From NCBI GenBank assembly GCA_900319645.1, contig ONPG01000013.1:1-59937 (forward strand): a DNA stretch of 59,937 nt, in the 5' to 3' direction. Positions within the stretch are counted from its first letter, which is position 1. Each line of letters starts with the position of its first letter. Both the position numbers and the translations under genes were made by a program. Source of the stretch: an uncultured Bacteroidales bacterium. GTDB taxonomy: Bacteria; Bacteroidota; Bacteroidia; Bacteroidales; Paludibacteraceae. Positions 53,260 through 59,937 of this stretch are shown here, one piece after another. The notes under the pieces were generated by a model. That model saw only the letters and a program-made list of their open reading frames with translations. It ran no database searches and was not told the origin of the DNA.

Positions 53260-55968
53260 TCAAAGCGTCTTTGCCACCTCAATCTCCTCGAACGACTCGA
53301 GCATATCGCCTACCTGCAGGTCGTCGTAAGCCTTGAGGCTCAAACCGCACTCGGTATTGACACCTGCCTCCTTGATATCGTCCTTAACGTGCTTGAGCGA
53401 TGCCAACTCTGCGGTCTTGATCACAATACCGTCGCGGATGACACGCACTTTGTTGCCACGTTTGATCTTTCCTTCGCGAACGATACAACCGGCAATCGTG
53501 CCCACCTTGGAGATGTGGAAAGTCTGCAGCACCTCGAGGGTGGCGGTCACTTCCTCTTTCACCTCCGGCGAGAGCATACCGGCCATCGCGTCTTTGAGCT
53601 CGTTGATAGCGTCGTAGATGATCGAGTAGATACGGATATCCACCTCTTCGGTCTCCGCCATCTTGCGTGCCGTTCCCGTCGGACGGACGTTGAAGCCCAC
53701 GATCATCGCGTCGGAAGCCGCAGCCAGCATCACATCGCTGTCGCTGATAGCACCTACCGCTCCGTGGATCACATTCACTTGGATATTCTCCGTCGAGAGT
53801 TTGATGAGCGAGTCCTTGATAGCCTCTACCGAACCATCCACATCGGCTTTGACGATGACGTTCAGTTCCTTGAAATCGCCGATTGCCATACGGCGTCCGA
53901 TCTCCTCCAGTCCAATATGTTTCTTCGTGCGGATCGATTGTTCGCGTTGCAGTTGCTCGCGTTTGGAGGCAATCTCGCGTGCCTCTTGCTCGGTCGGCAG
54001 CACATTGAACTCGTCACCTGCCTGCGGAGCTCCGTTCAGACCGAGAATCGAACACGGCTCACCCGGGTGTACCTCGGTGATTCGCTGACCACGCTCGTTG
54101 AACATCGCCTTGATACGGCCGTGATAAGTTCCCGCCAGCACGATGTCGCCCATGTGCAGCGTTCCGTCCTGAACCAACAAGGTAGCCACGTAGCCGCGTC
54201 CTTTGTCCAGCGAAGACTCAATCACCGAACCTTTAGCTCGACGTTTCGGATTGGCTTTGAGGTCGAGCATCTCAGCCTCCAGGAGCACTTTCTCCAGCAA
54301 CTCATAGACGCCGGTTCCCTTCTTCGCGGAGATCTCCTGGCACTGGTATTTGCCACCCCAATCCTCAACGAGAATGTTCATATTCGACAGTTGCTCGCGA
54401 ATCTTATCGGGGTTCGCACCGGGTTTGTCCACCTTGTTGATAGCGAACACCATCGGAACGCCGGCTGCTTGCGCGTGGTTGATAGCCTCTATGGTCTGCG
54501 GCATCACCGCGTCGTCGGCTGCGATGATGATGATTGCAATATCTGTCACCTTGGCACCGCGGGCACGCATCGCGGTAAATGCAGCGTGACCCGGAGTATC
54601 GAGGAAAGTAATATGCTGGCCGTTCTTCAGCTTGACGTTGTACGCACCGATGTGCTGGGTGATACCACCCGCCTCACCGGCAATCACGTTCGCGTTGCGG
54701 ATGTGGTCGAGCAACGAGGTCTTTCCGTGATCCACGTGACCCATTACGGTAATAATCGGGCAGCGAGGCTCTACATCTTCTTCGTTAACCACCTCGTCGG
54801 CATTGATCTCCTCCACTACATGCGCAGCCACGTACTCGGTTTGGAATCCGAACTCCTCGGCTACCAGATTAATGGTCTCGGCGTCAAGACGCTGGTTGAT
54901 AGACACGAACAGACCGAGCGACATACACGTACCGATAATCTTGTTCACCGGCACGTTCATCATATTTGCCAGGTCGTTGGCGGTCACGAACTCCGTCAGT
55001 TTGAGGATCTTGGATTGCTCTTGTGCCTCCATAACCTCGAGCTCGTGTTTCTCACGCTCCTGCTCACGGCGTTCGCGTTTGTACTTGGCGGAGTTGTTCT
55101 TGCCTTTCGGCTGTTGCAGACGGTTGAGCGTCTCCTTCAGAGCCTTCTCCACCTCCTCCTGCGTAGCCTCACGCGGTTTGTTGTTCTTCGATTTTTTACC
55201 GGCCTGGTTACGTTTGTCGTTCGGATCCACCTTCGCGGCACCGGAGCGGATACGCTCGCGTTTGCGGCGTTCTGCGGCTGCTGCCTGCTGCTGTGCCTGC
55301 TGGGCGGCCTGACGCTCCTCACGCTCTTTGCGTTTCTGCTCTTTGGTCTTCTTGGCAGGACGCGTCGAGGTGTCTATCGCATCCAGGTCGATCTTGCCGA
55401 TCACCTTCGGAGCGTTCTTCAGTTCGGGTTTGCCGAGCGTGAAGATCTCTCTTTTCTTCGGTTCCGTATGAGCCGGCTGGGGAGTGTTCTTGGCGGCCTC
55501 TTGCTTCTTGGCTTTCTCGGCGGCCTCTTTCTCCTCACGCGCCTTGGCGGCTGCTTTCTCGGCAGCGGCTTTCTCTGCGGCTTTGGCAGCTTCCGCAGCG
55601 GCTTTCGCGGCTGCTGCTTTCTCGGCTGCCTGACGCTCCGCCTCCGCTTTGGCTGCTGCCTCTGCGGCACGACGGGCGGCCTCTGCCTCAGCACGGGCAC
55701 GTTCCGCCGCCTCTTTCTCGGCTTTCGCCGCCTCAGCTGCCTGACGTACCGCCTCCTCTTTGGCTTGCCGCTCGGCTGCCTGACGATCGGCTTCCAGCTT
55801 GGTCGCCATATCGCGGTTGAACTCCTTGGCAAGCATCAGATACAGGTCGTCGTCTATGCGCACGTTGGGATCGGACTCAATAGAATGGCCGTGTTTCTCA
55901 CACCACGCCGTTAGCGTAGCCATTCCGATATTCAGTTCTTTACATGCTTTGATTAACTTTATTGCCAT
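53260..55968 (-). CDS. infB: Translation initiation factor IF-2
   Basis: 902 residues. It brings initiator tRNA to the 30S subunit using GTP. An N-terminal IF2-N region ([27 protein letters not shown]) precedes a long Ala/Glu/Lys-rich coiled coil (about 65-165), basic linkers and a second IF2-N motif. The G domain follows: [16 protein letters not shown] (G1), DTPGHAAF (G3), NKVDKPG (G4). Then come domains II-IV, ending EEIEVAKTL. It is the last gene of rimP-nusA-infB. The 148-base gap to nusA is filled with heptad-like repeats and no promoter was seen. Confidence 0.97.
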   Translation of the reverse strand: MAIKLIKACKELNIGMATLTAWCEKHGHSIESDPNVRIDDDLYLMLAKEFNRDMATKLEADRQAAERQAKEEAVRQAAEAAKAEKEAAERARAEAEAARRAAEAAAKAEAERQAAEKAAAAKAAAEAAKAAEKAAAEKAAAKAREEKEAAEKAKKQEAAKNTPQPAHTEPKKREIFTLGKPELKNAPKVIGKIDLDAIDTSTRPAKKTKEQKRKEREERQAAQQAQQQAAAAERRKRERIRSGAAKVDPNDKRNQAGKKSKNNKPREATQEEVEKALKETLNRLQQPKGKNNSAKYKRERREQEREKHELEVMEAQEQSKILKLTEFVTANDLANMMNVPVNKIIGTCMSLGLFVSINQRLDAETINLVAEEFGFQTEYVAAHVVEEINADEVVNEEDVEPRCPIITVMGHVDHGKTSLLDHIRNANVIAGEAGGITQHIGAYNVKLKNGQHITFLDTPGHAAFTAMRARGAKVTDIAIIIIAADDAVMPQTIEAINHAQAAGVPMVFAINKVDKPGANPDKIREQLSNMNILVEDWGGKYQCQEISAKKGTGVYELLEKVLLEAEMLDLKANPKRRAKGSVIESSLDKGRGYVATLLVQDGTLHMGDIVLAGTYHGRIKAMFNERGQRITEVHPGEPCSILGLNGAPQAGDEFNVLPTEQEAREIASKREQLQREQSIRTKKHIGLEEIGRRMAIGDFKELNVIVKADVDGSVEAIKDSLIKLSTENIQVNVIHGAVGAISDSDVMLAAASDAMIVGFNVRPTGTARKMAETEEVDIRIYSIIYDAINELKDAMAGMLSPEVKEEVTATLEVLQTFHISKVGTIAGCIVREGKIKRGNKVRVIRDGIVIKTAELASLKHVKDDIKEAGVNTECGLSLKAYDDLQVGDMLESFEEIEVAKTL

Positions 55969-55977
55969 AATTTGATT

Positions 55978-56105
55978 TACGATTTTACGATTACGATTTT
56001 GCGATTTATTTACGATTTCTTTTATTGACGATTTATCACGAATAATCGATCAATTATTTCTATTGAACAATCAATCGTACCTCGTCAATCGTCCAATCGT
56101 CAATT
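55978..56105. repeat. Heptad-like repeats (TTACGAT; CAATCGT) between nusA and infB
   Basis: Near infB the units are TTTACGAT/TTACGAT; near nusA they are CAATCGT, ACCTCGT, CAATCGT, CCAATCGT. Spacing is seven to eight bases and more degenerate than at other sites. Confidence 0.6.
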
Positions 56106-56116
56106 AGGCCTCTGCC

Positions 56117-57373
56117 TTATTCTGCAAACTCTGCGGAGAGGATTCGGAGAACGTCGTCGATGGTCTCTTCCTCGAGGTCGGTCTTCTCCAGCAGTTCCTC
56201 CTTGCTCGTACCAAGCACATCCTTGGCGGTGTCGTAACCAACCGCTTTGAGTGCATCCAATACCCACTGATCGATTTCGTCGTTGAACTCGTCCAGATAG
56301 ATATCGTCCAGATCCTGGTCATCCATCTCGCGGTAAACGTCAATCTGGTAGCCGGTCAACATGCTGGCCAGTTTGATGTTGAATCCGCCCTTACCGATGG
56401 CCATAGACACCTCGTCCGGTTTCAGGAACACTTTTGCGGTCTTTGCCTCTTCGTCCAGCTCCATCGAACTGATCTTGGCGGGTGCCAGAGCACGTTGGAT
56501 AAACAGGTTCGGGTTCTTCGTATAGCTGATGACGTCGATATTCTCGTTGCGCAACTCGCGAACAATACCGTGAATACGCGCACCCTTCACGCCCACGCAG
56601 GCTCCCACGGGGTCGATACGCTCGTCGAACGTCTCTACTGCCACTTTCGCACGCTCACCCGGAATACGGGCGATGTTCTTGATGGCAATCAGACCTTCTT
56701 TCACCTCCGGCACTTCCTGCTCGAACAGACGTTGCAGGAACAGAGGACTTGTACGGCTGAGGATAATCTTCGGGTTCTGGTTCTTGTTGTCCACCTGCAC
56801 TACCACGCCGCGTACAACCTCACCTTTGCGGTAGAAATCGGTCGGGATCTGGTTCTGTTTCGGCAGATAGAGTTCGTTGCCCTCTTCGTCCAGCAGCAGC
56901 ATCTCTTTCTTCCAAACCTGGTAGAGCTCGCCGCTCACGATGTGACCGAGCATATCTGAGTACTTCAGGTAAAGGTTCTCCTTCTGCAACTCCAGGATCT
57001 TCGATGCCAGCGTCTGACGCAGGTTCAGGATCATTCGGCGGCCGAACGACGAGAACGGCACTTTGTCCGTCACTTCCTCGCCTATCTCCGCTTCCTCGTC
57101 CAACTGACGGGCATCGCTCAGCGCAATCTGCGTCTCGGGGTTGGCCACGTCGTCGTCCTCCATCACCAGACGGTTGCGGTAGATCTCCAGATCACCTTTG
57201 TCCGGGTTGATGATGACGTCGTAGTTGGCGTCGGAACCGTACATTTTCGCAATCACGTTGCGGAATGAATCCTCCAGCACATTGATGAAGGTCTGTTTGT
57301 CGATTTTCTTGAAATCTTTGAATTCGGAAAAAATGTCAATCAGGTTGACACTGTCTTGGTTTTTAATAGCCAT
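56117..57373 (-). CDS. nusA: Transcription termination/antitermination factor NusA
   Basis: 418 residues. The N-terminal RNA-polymerase-binding domain (VNLIDIFSEFKDFKKIDKQ) is followed by an S1 domain (GEVVRGVVVQVDNKNQNPKIILSR), then two KH domains (DPVGACVGVKGARIHGIVREL; MAIGKGGFNIKLASML), and a short acidic helical tail (DDQDLDDIYLDEFNDE; VLDALKAVGYDTAKDV). It binds RNA polymerase and nascent RNA to tune pausing. It follows rimP by 18 bases. Confidence 0.96.
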   Translation of the reverse strand: MAIKNQDSVNLIDIFSEFKDFKKIDKQTFINVLEDSFRNVIAKMYGSDANYDVIINPDKGDLEIYRNRLVMEDDDVANPETQIALSDARQLDEEAEIGEEVTDKVPFSSFGRRMILNLRQTLASKILELQKENLYLKYSDMLGHIVSGELYQVWKKEMLLLDEEGNELYLPKQNQIPTDFYRKGEVVRGVVVQVDNKNQNPKIILSRTSPLFLQRLFEQEVPEVKEGLIAIKNIARIPGERAKVAVETFDERIDPVGACVGVKGARIHGIVRELRNENIDVISYTKNPNLFIQRALAPAKISSMELDEEAKTAKVFLKPDEVSMAIGKGGFNIKLASMLTGYQIDVYREMDDQDLDDIYLDEFNDEIDQWVLDALKAVGYDTAKDVLGTSKEELLEKTDLEEETIDDVLRILSAEFAE

Positions 57374-57391
57374 TTGTGTATGTGTATTTTA

Positions 57392-57865
57392 TTAGAATTT
57401 CAAATCATATTTGACGTATTTCGGCTCGTCGTACCGCCACGTGCGGGTTACGATCTGTTTCACTTTGCGCTTCTTGCCTTCTACGGCTACCATCTCTTCG
57501 GAATCAATCGAGAAGGTCTCCTCGTCCACGCTCACTAACTGCCCTTTGTATTTCGTGCTCTTGCCTTCTGCATTTACCAGCACCTCTACGTCGTGACCGA
57601 GGTTTTTCTGGTATTGCATTTTGCTCTTGAACGGATCGGTCAGGCTCACGCTACCCACTTCCAGCGAATAATCGGGCTCCACGGCATCGAGTTTTTCCAC
57701 TAAATAGCGGTTCAGTTCAGCGCAGAAATCCACGTCAACGCCAGCCAGCCGGTCCACTTCCACCAGAATATCGTTGGACGCCGAAACGCTCAGCGTGATT
57801 AGCTCGTAATCGGTATCCTTCAGATACACGTTGATCCACTCTTTCAGCTCTTCTTTCAAAATCAT
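57392..57865 (-). CDS. rimP: Ribosome maturation factor RimP
   Basis: 157 residues. It aids late 30S assembly. An N-terminal alpha/beta domain (SASNDILVEVDRLAGVDVDFCAELNRYL; YSLEVGSVSLTDPF, the family's LEVSSPG-like segment in a divergent form) precedes an SH3-like C-terminal domain (TKYKGQLVSVDEETFSI). It is the first gene of the operon with nusA and infB, the usual order, behind a clear promoter and a structured leader. Confidence 0.93.
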   Translation of the reverse strand: MILKEELKEWINVYLKDTDYELITLSVSASNDILVEVDRLAGVDVDFCAELNRYLVEKLDAVEPDYSLEVGSVSLTDPFKSKMQYQKNLGHDVEVLVNAEGKSTKYKGQLVSVDEETFSIDSEEMVAVEGKKRKVKQIVTRTWRYDEPKYVKYDLKF

Positions 57866-57892
57866 AGATTCGGTTTTTGAGATAACAATAAT

Positions 57893-57934
57893 TCCTCTTT
57901 TTTATACGAAGAGGAGACCTTTTCGGGTCCCCTC
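57893..57934 (-). promoter_or_regulatory. rimP leader with two mutually exclusive stems
   Basis: In minus-strand RNA, stem 1 pairs GAGGGGACC with GGUCUCCUC (57934-57911, one G-U pair). Stem 2 pairs AAGAGGA-type arms at 57915-57909 and 57899-57893 (UCCUCUU with AAGAGGA). The arms share 57911-57915, so only one can form at a time. It lies between the promoter and the rimP ATG, as a regulatory leader would. Confidence 0.55.
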
Positions 57935-57949
57935 ATTCAATTCACGCTG

Positions 57950-57980
57950 CAAAGGTACGAAAAATTTTTCAATTACGCAA
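57950..57980 (-). promoter_or_regulatory. rimP-nusA-infB promoter (TTG ... TACCTTTG)
   Basis: The minus strand has TTG at 57980-57978 and TACCTTTG at 57957-57950 with the 23-base step. The leader to rimP is about 78 bases. Confidence 0.82.
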
Positions 57981-58065
57981 ATTTTACAGCATTTTTTTTG
58001 CTAATTTTCTATTTATAGCGGTTTCACAGCACTTTCCTTGCCGAAAAAAACCGCTTTTCCGAGGC

Positions 58066-58554
58066 TTAGTCGTTCATCAGACGGCCGTCTTCCCATTTCA
58101 GCGTCGGATAGGTCTCACGCAGATACTGAACCGATTGCTCGATCGTACTGCTGCCCGAGGTCGCGAACGGAATCAGCTGCTTGCCCTCCAACTGAGGCAG
58201 GTTGTTGTCTATCCACGAATTGATGATCCTCGGACAGATGCCCCACCAGATCGGGTAACCCACGTAAATCACGTCGTACGGCTGGATATTCGTGCATTGT
58301 TTGATAGCCGGACGAGCTTCCGGATCGGCCATCTCGATCGACGAACGCGATTGTTTGTTGCGCCAGTCTAAATCCGCGGCCGTGTATTTCTCCGACGGTT
58401 CTATCTCCCACAGATCGGCTTTCTGCTCTTTGGCAATCCGCCCTGCAGCGGCTTTCGTCGTTCCCGTGGCGGAGAAATACACCACGAGTGTCTTTGCCTC
58501 CACAACTCCTGCGGCCATCATTACAGCCGCTAAAATCATAAATAACTTCTTCAT
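58066..58554 (-). CDS. Exported flavodoxin-like protein
   Basis: 162 residues. It starts with a signal peptide (MKKLFMILAAVMMAAGVVEA), then a flavodoxin fold: phosphate loop VVYFSATGTTKAAA, a YVGYPIWWG strand-loop that would contact the FMN ring, and LIPFATSGSSTIEQS. Most flavodoxins are cytoplasmic, but this type with a signal peptide is found in Bacteroidota and is presumably periplasmic or membrane-tethered. Its partner is unknown. It lies 19 bases downstream of the deiminase-like lipoprotein gene and is probably in one transcript with it. Confidence 0.87.
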   Translation of the reverse strand: MKKLFMILAAVMMAAGVVEAKTLVVYFSATGTTKAAAGRIAKEQKADLWEIEPSEKYTAADLDWRNKQSRSSIEMADPEARPAIKQCTNIQPYDVIYVGYPIWWGICPRIINSWIDNNLPQLEGKQLIPFATSGSSTIEQSVQYLRETYPTLKWEDGRLMND

Positions 58555-58573
58555 ATGTGTTGGTTTTTATCGT

Positions 58574-59833
58574 TTACTTGCTACGTTGAAGCACCTGCGT
58601 CATACAATGAGCCGCGCCGTAACCGTCTATCAGGCTCTCCAGCGGGATCCACTCTACCGTCACTCCGGCTTTGCGGTATCTTTCCTGCAAAGCCTCGCTC
58701 TGACCTCCGACAGCCATTATATGCCGCGGAGCGATAGTTAGGAAATTGTTGGCATAGTGCAGTTCGTCCGCCTCGTCAATAGGGATTATCTCCATCCCGC
58801 GTTCGCGGATATACAACACAAACGACTTGTCTTCCTCTATCAGGCGGTATTCTTTTTCTCCCGCTGCACGACCGTAGATGTCGCAGGTCACATACTCCGG
58901 CTGGTCAGGTTGAGCCTCCAGACGGCTGCGTACCATCGTGCAAAGGTCGCGGTCAATAATATTGAAATGGGTGTCCAGGTGCATCTGCATCTGCCAGAAC
59001 TTGTGGTCGCGTACCACCACTACCGTATCGTGTCCGAAAGCATCGGCGGCCATCAGCTGACGGATTCCTTCGCGGTTCGTCCGCATTCCGCAGCCGATGA
59101 ACGAGACAGTCCCTGCCGGCAAATAATCGCCGCCTTCCAGCCGGCCTTCGCCCTCGATGTGCAAAATCGGCTGGAGCCCCAGATGCTTATAGCACACCTC
59201 TATGATGTCCGTCTCCGGCGCACGCTGCGAGGAATTCATGCGGCACATTACGTGTCCGCGAGGCGTCGTAATACTCTGGTCACGAGTAAAATAGAGGTTC
59301 ATCAGCGGGTTCTGGATATATTGCGCCTCGTAGCCGGTATTGTTATCCGTCCGGTATAGTTTTACCGTCGGCTGGAGCAATATACATCGGATCAAGTCTC
59401 CGCGGCTCATTTCCGAGATCGTCTGCTGCTTGTATTGCTCGGAAGCCTCCACATCCTCATCGGGAATAGCCGAAACGTCATATTTCAGCACGTTCGACGC
59501 CAGCGCACGAAGCGTGTCTATACCTGTTTCCATCAGTACATCCGTCACGTTGTGCACACAGATACCGTTTTTCTCCAGCAAGCGGATATACTCCCTGTGC
59601 TCAGCAGCTGCCTGGTCCACATCAAAATAATGTTCAAAAAGTCCCGCCGAAGGATGGATCACGCCGTTAAAGAGTTCCACTCCGGGTGTGTGAACCAGTA
59701 TTTCTCCGGCCTCGTTCCACTCTGCCTTCGGATAACTCATCTCGCCTTTTTGCTTAGTGCAGCAACCCGTTAGCCATGCGAGACATAATACCGCTCCTGT
59801 TACAATCAATACTTGGATTTTTTTCATATTCAT
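58574..59833 (-). CDS. Arginine-deiminase-family lipoprotein
   Basis: 419 residues. A signal with lipobox LTGC (and a second Cys) is followed by a guanidino-group-modifying fold: WNEAGEILVHTPG near the N-terminus, LYFTRDQSITT, GEGRLEGGDYLPAG, HLDTHFNIID (catalytic His region), and GYGAAHCMTQVL with the expected nucleophile Cys close to the C-terminus. The closest known function is arginine deiminase (arginine to citrulline plus ammonia). A lipid-anchored version would act outside the cytoplasm, which is unusual for ArcA. The start is ATG 59833 or 59827. No clear promoter was seen in the 104 bases before it. Confidence 0.88.
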   Translation of the reverse strand: MNMKKIQVLIVTGAVLCLAWLTGCCTKQKGEMSYPKAEWNEAGEILVHTPGVELFNGVIHPSAGLFEHYFDVDQAAAEHREYIRLLEKNGICVHNVTDVLMETGIDTLRALASNVLKYDVSAIPDEDVEASEQYKQQTISEMSRGDLIRCILLQPTVKLYRTDNNTGYEAQYIQNPLMNLYFTRDQSITTPRGHVMCRMNSSQRAPETDIIEVCYKHLGLQPILHIEGEGRLEGGDYLPAGTVSFIGCGMRTNREGIRQLMAADAFGHDTVVVVRDHKFWQMQMHLDTHFNIIDRDLCTMVRSRLEAQPDQPEYVTCDIYGRAAGEKEYRLIEEDKSFVLYIRERGMEIIPIDEADELHYANNFLTIAPRHIMAVGGQSEALQERYRKAGVTVEWIPLESLIDGYGAAHCMTQVLQRSK

Positions 59834-59937
59834 TTGGCTTTGTTCACTTATGTTTGTCGATTTGATTTTATCTTTATTTATCTCTTTGAGTGCTTTAACT
59901 CGTTAGAGTGAACAAAGAGTTAGTAAAACTCATCTGG

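Noticed and set aside
53389-55914. 841-codon open frame antisense to infB
   Set aside because: Same cause; the sense frame is unmistakable IF-2, and the antisense protein is Leu/Arg/Cys-rich low complexity.
59834-59937. Promoter for the deiminase lipoprotein (CTCTTTG near the right edge)
   Set aside because: The box lacks the TA at the required position; a weak inverted repeat (CTCTTTG/CAAAGAG) is present but its role cannot be judged so close to the edge.

Overview
The window looks like a chromosomal segment of a Bacteroidales bacterium (phylum Bacteroidota). The evidence is a complete sprA (type IX secretion translocon), a SusC/SusD pair, a TonB-dependent receptor, Bacteroidota-type promoters (TTG, then TAnnTTTG with the TA starting 23 bases downstream) in front of at least six transcription units, lipoproteins with typical lipoboxes, and housekeeping genes of that phylum (rimP-nusA-infB, uvrA, rimO, recQ, ruvA). 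No rRNA, tRNA, insertion sequence, prophage or CRISPR array was seen. I cannot name the genus.

Layout. (1) 1-7503, all minus strand: a cell-envelope sugar operon, thiL > kdsC > ispD/tarI-like > glycosyltransferase > kdsD > fused nucleotidyltransferase-aminotransferase > opine-dehydrogenase-like gene (cut by the left edge). The last two genes look more AT-rich by eye. (2) 7623-16470, plus: ruvA, sprA, NadR-kinase-like ATPase. (3) 16440-27391, minus: a starch/malto-oligosaccharide locus, MFS maltose-type transporter > lipoprotein > SusC > SusD > three-module binding protein with a T9SS tail; a hairpin terminator; then a separately promoted lipoprotein pullulanase. (4) 27392-28454: about 1 kb of repeat-rich, purine-biased DNA that includes the recQ promoter and leader. 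(5) 28455-43858, plus: recQ, a small lipoprotein, rimO, HU, a HU-TM-LysM fusion, uvrA, then polysaccharide genes (CapD-like dehydratase, WecA-like phosphosugar transferase, deacetylase-like protein, glycosyltransferase) with an ABC-F gene among them. (6) 44296-53239, plus: S1/P1 nuclease, TonB-dependent receptor, OB-fold lipoprotein, triple OB-like T9SS protein, Tsx/DUF5020-like barrel, NhaC-type antiporter. I read the first five as a candidate extracellular nucleic-acid scavenging locus. (7) 53260-57980, minus: rimP-nusA-infB with a leader that can fold two mutually exclusive ways. (8) 58066-59833, minus: an arginine-deiminase-like lipoprotein and an exported flavodoxin.

The most unusual signal is the repeat biology. 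Several families of very short repeats recur across unrelated loci. The clearest is a 33-base element present in kdsD and rimO (29/33 identical), with relatives in ispD and a second rimO site. All four are inserted in the same reading frame, apparently in surface loops of conserved enzymes. A hexamer (GGCNTT) encodes Ala-Asn/Ala-Lys linkers in two genes and also sits just after the stop codon of a third. Seven-base tandem repeats fill many intergenic gaps and can supply start or stop codons. 11-base tandem repeats of several sequences occur between genes. A 20-base palindrome family with compensatory arm changes sits just behind stop codons.
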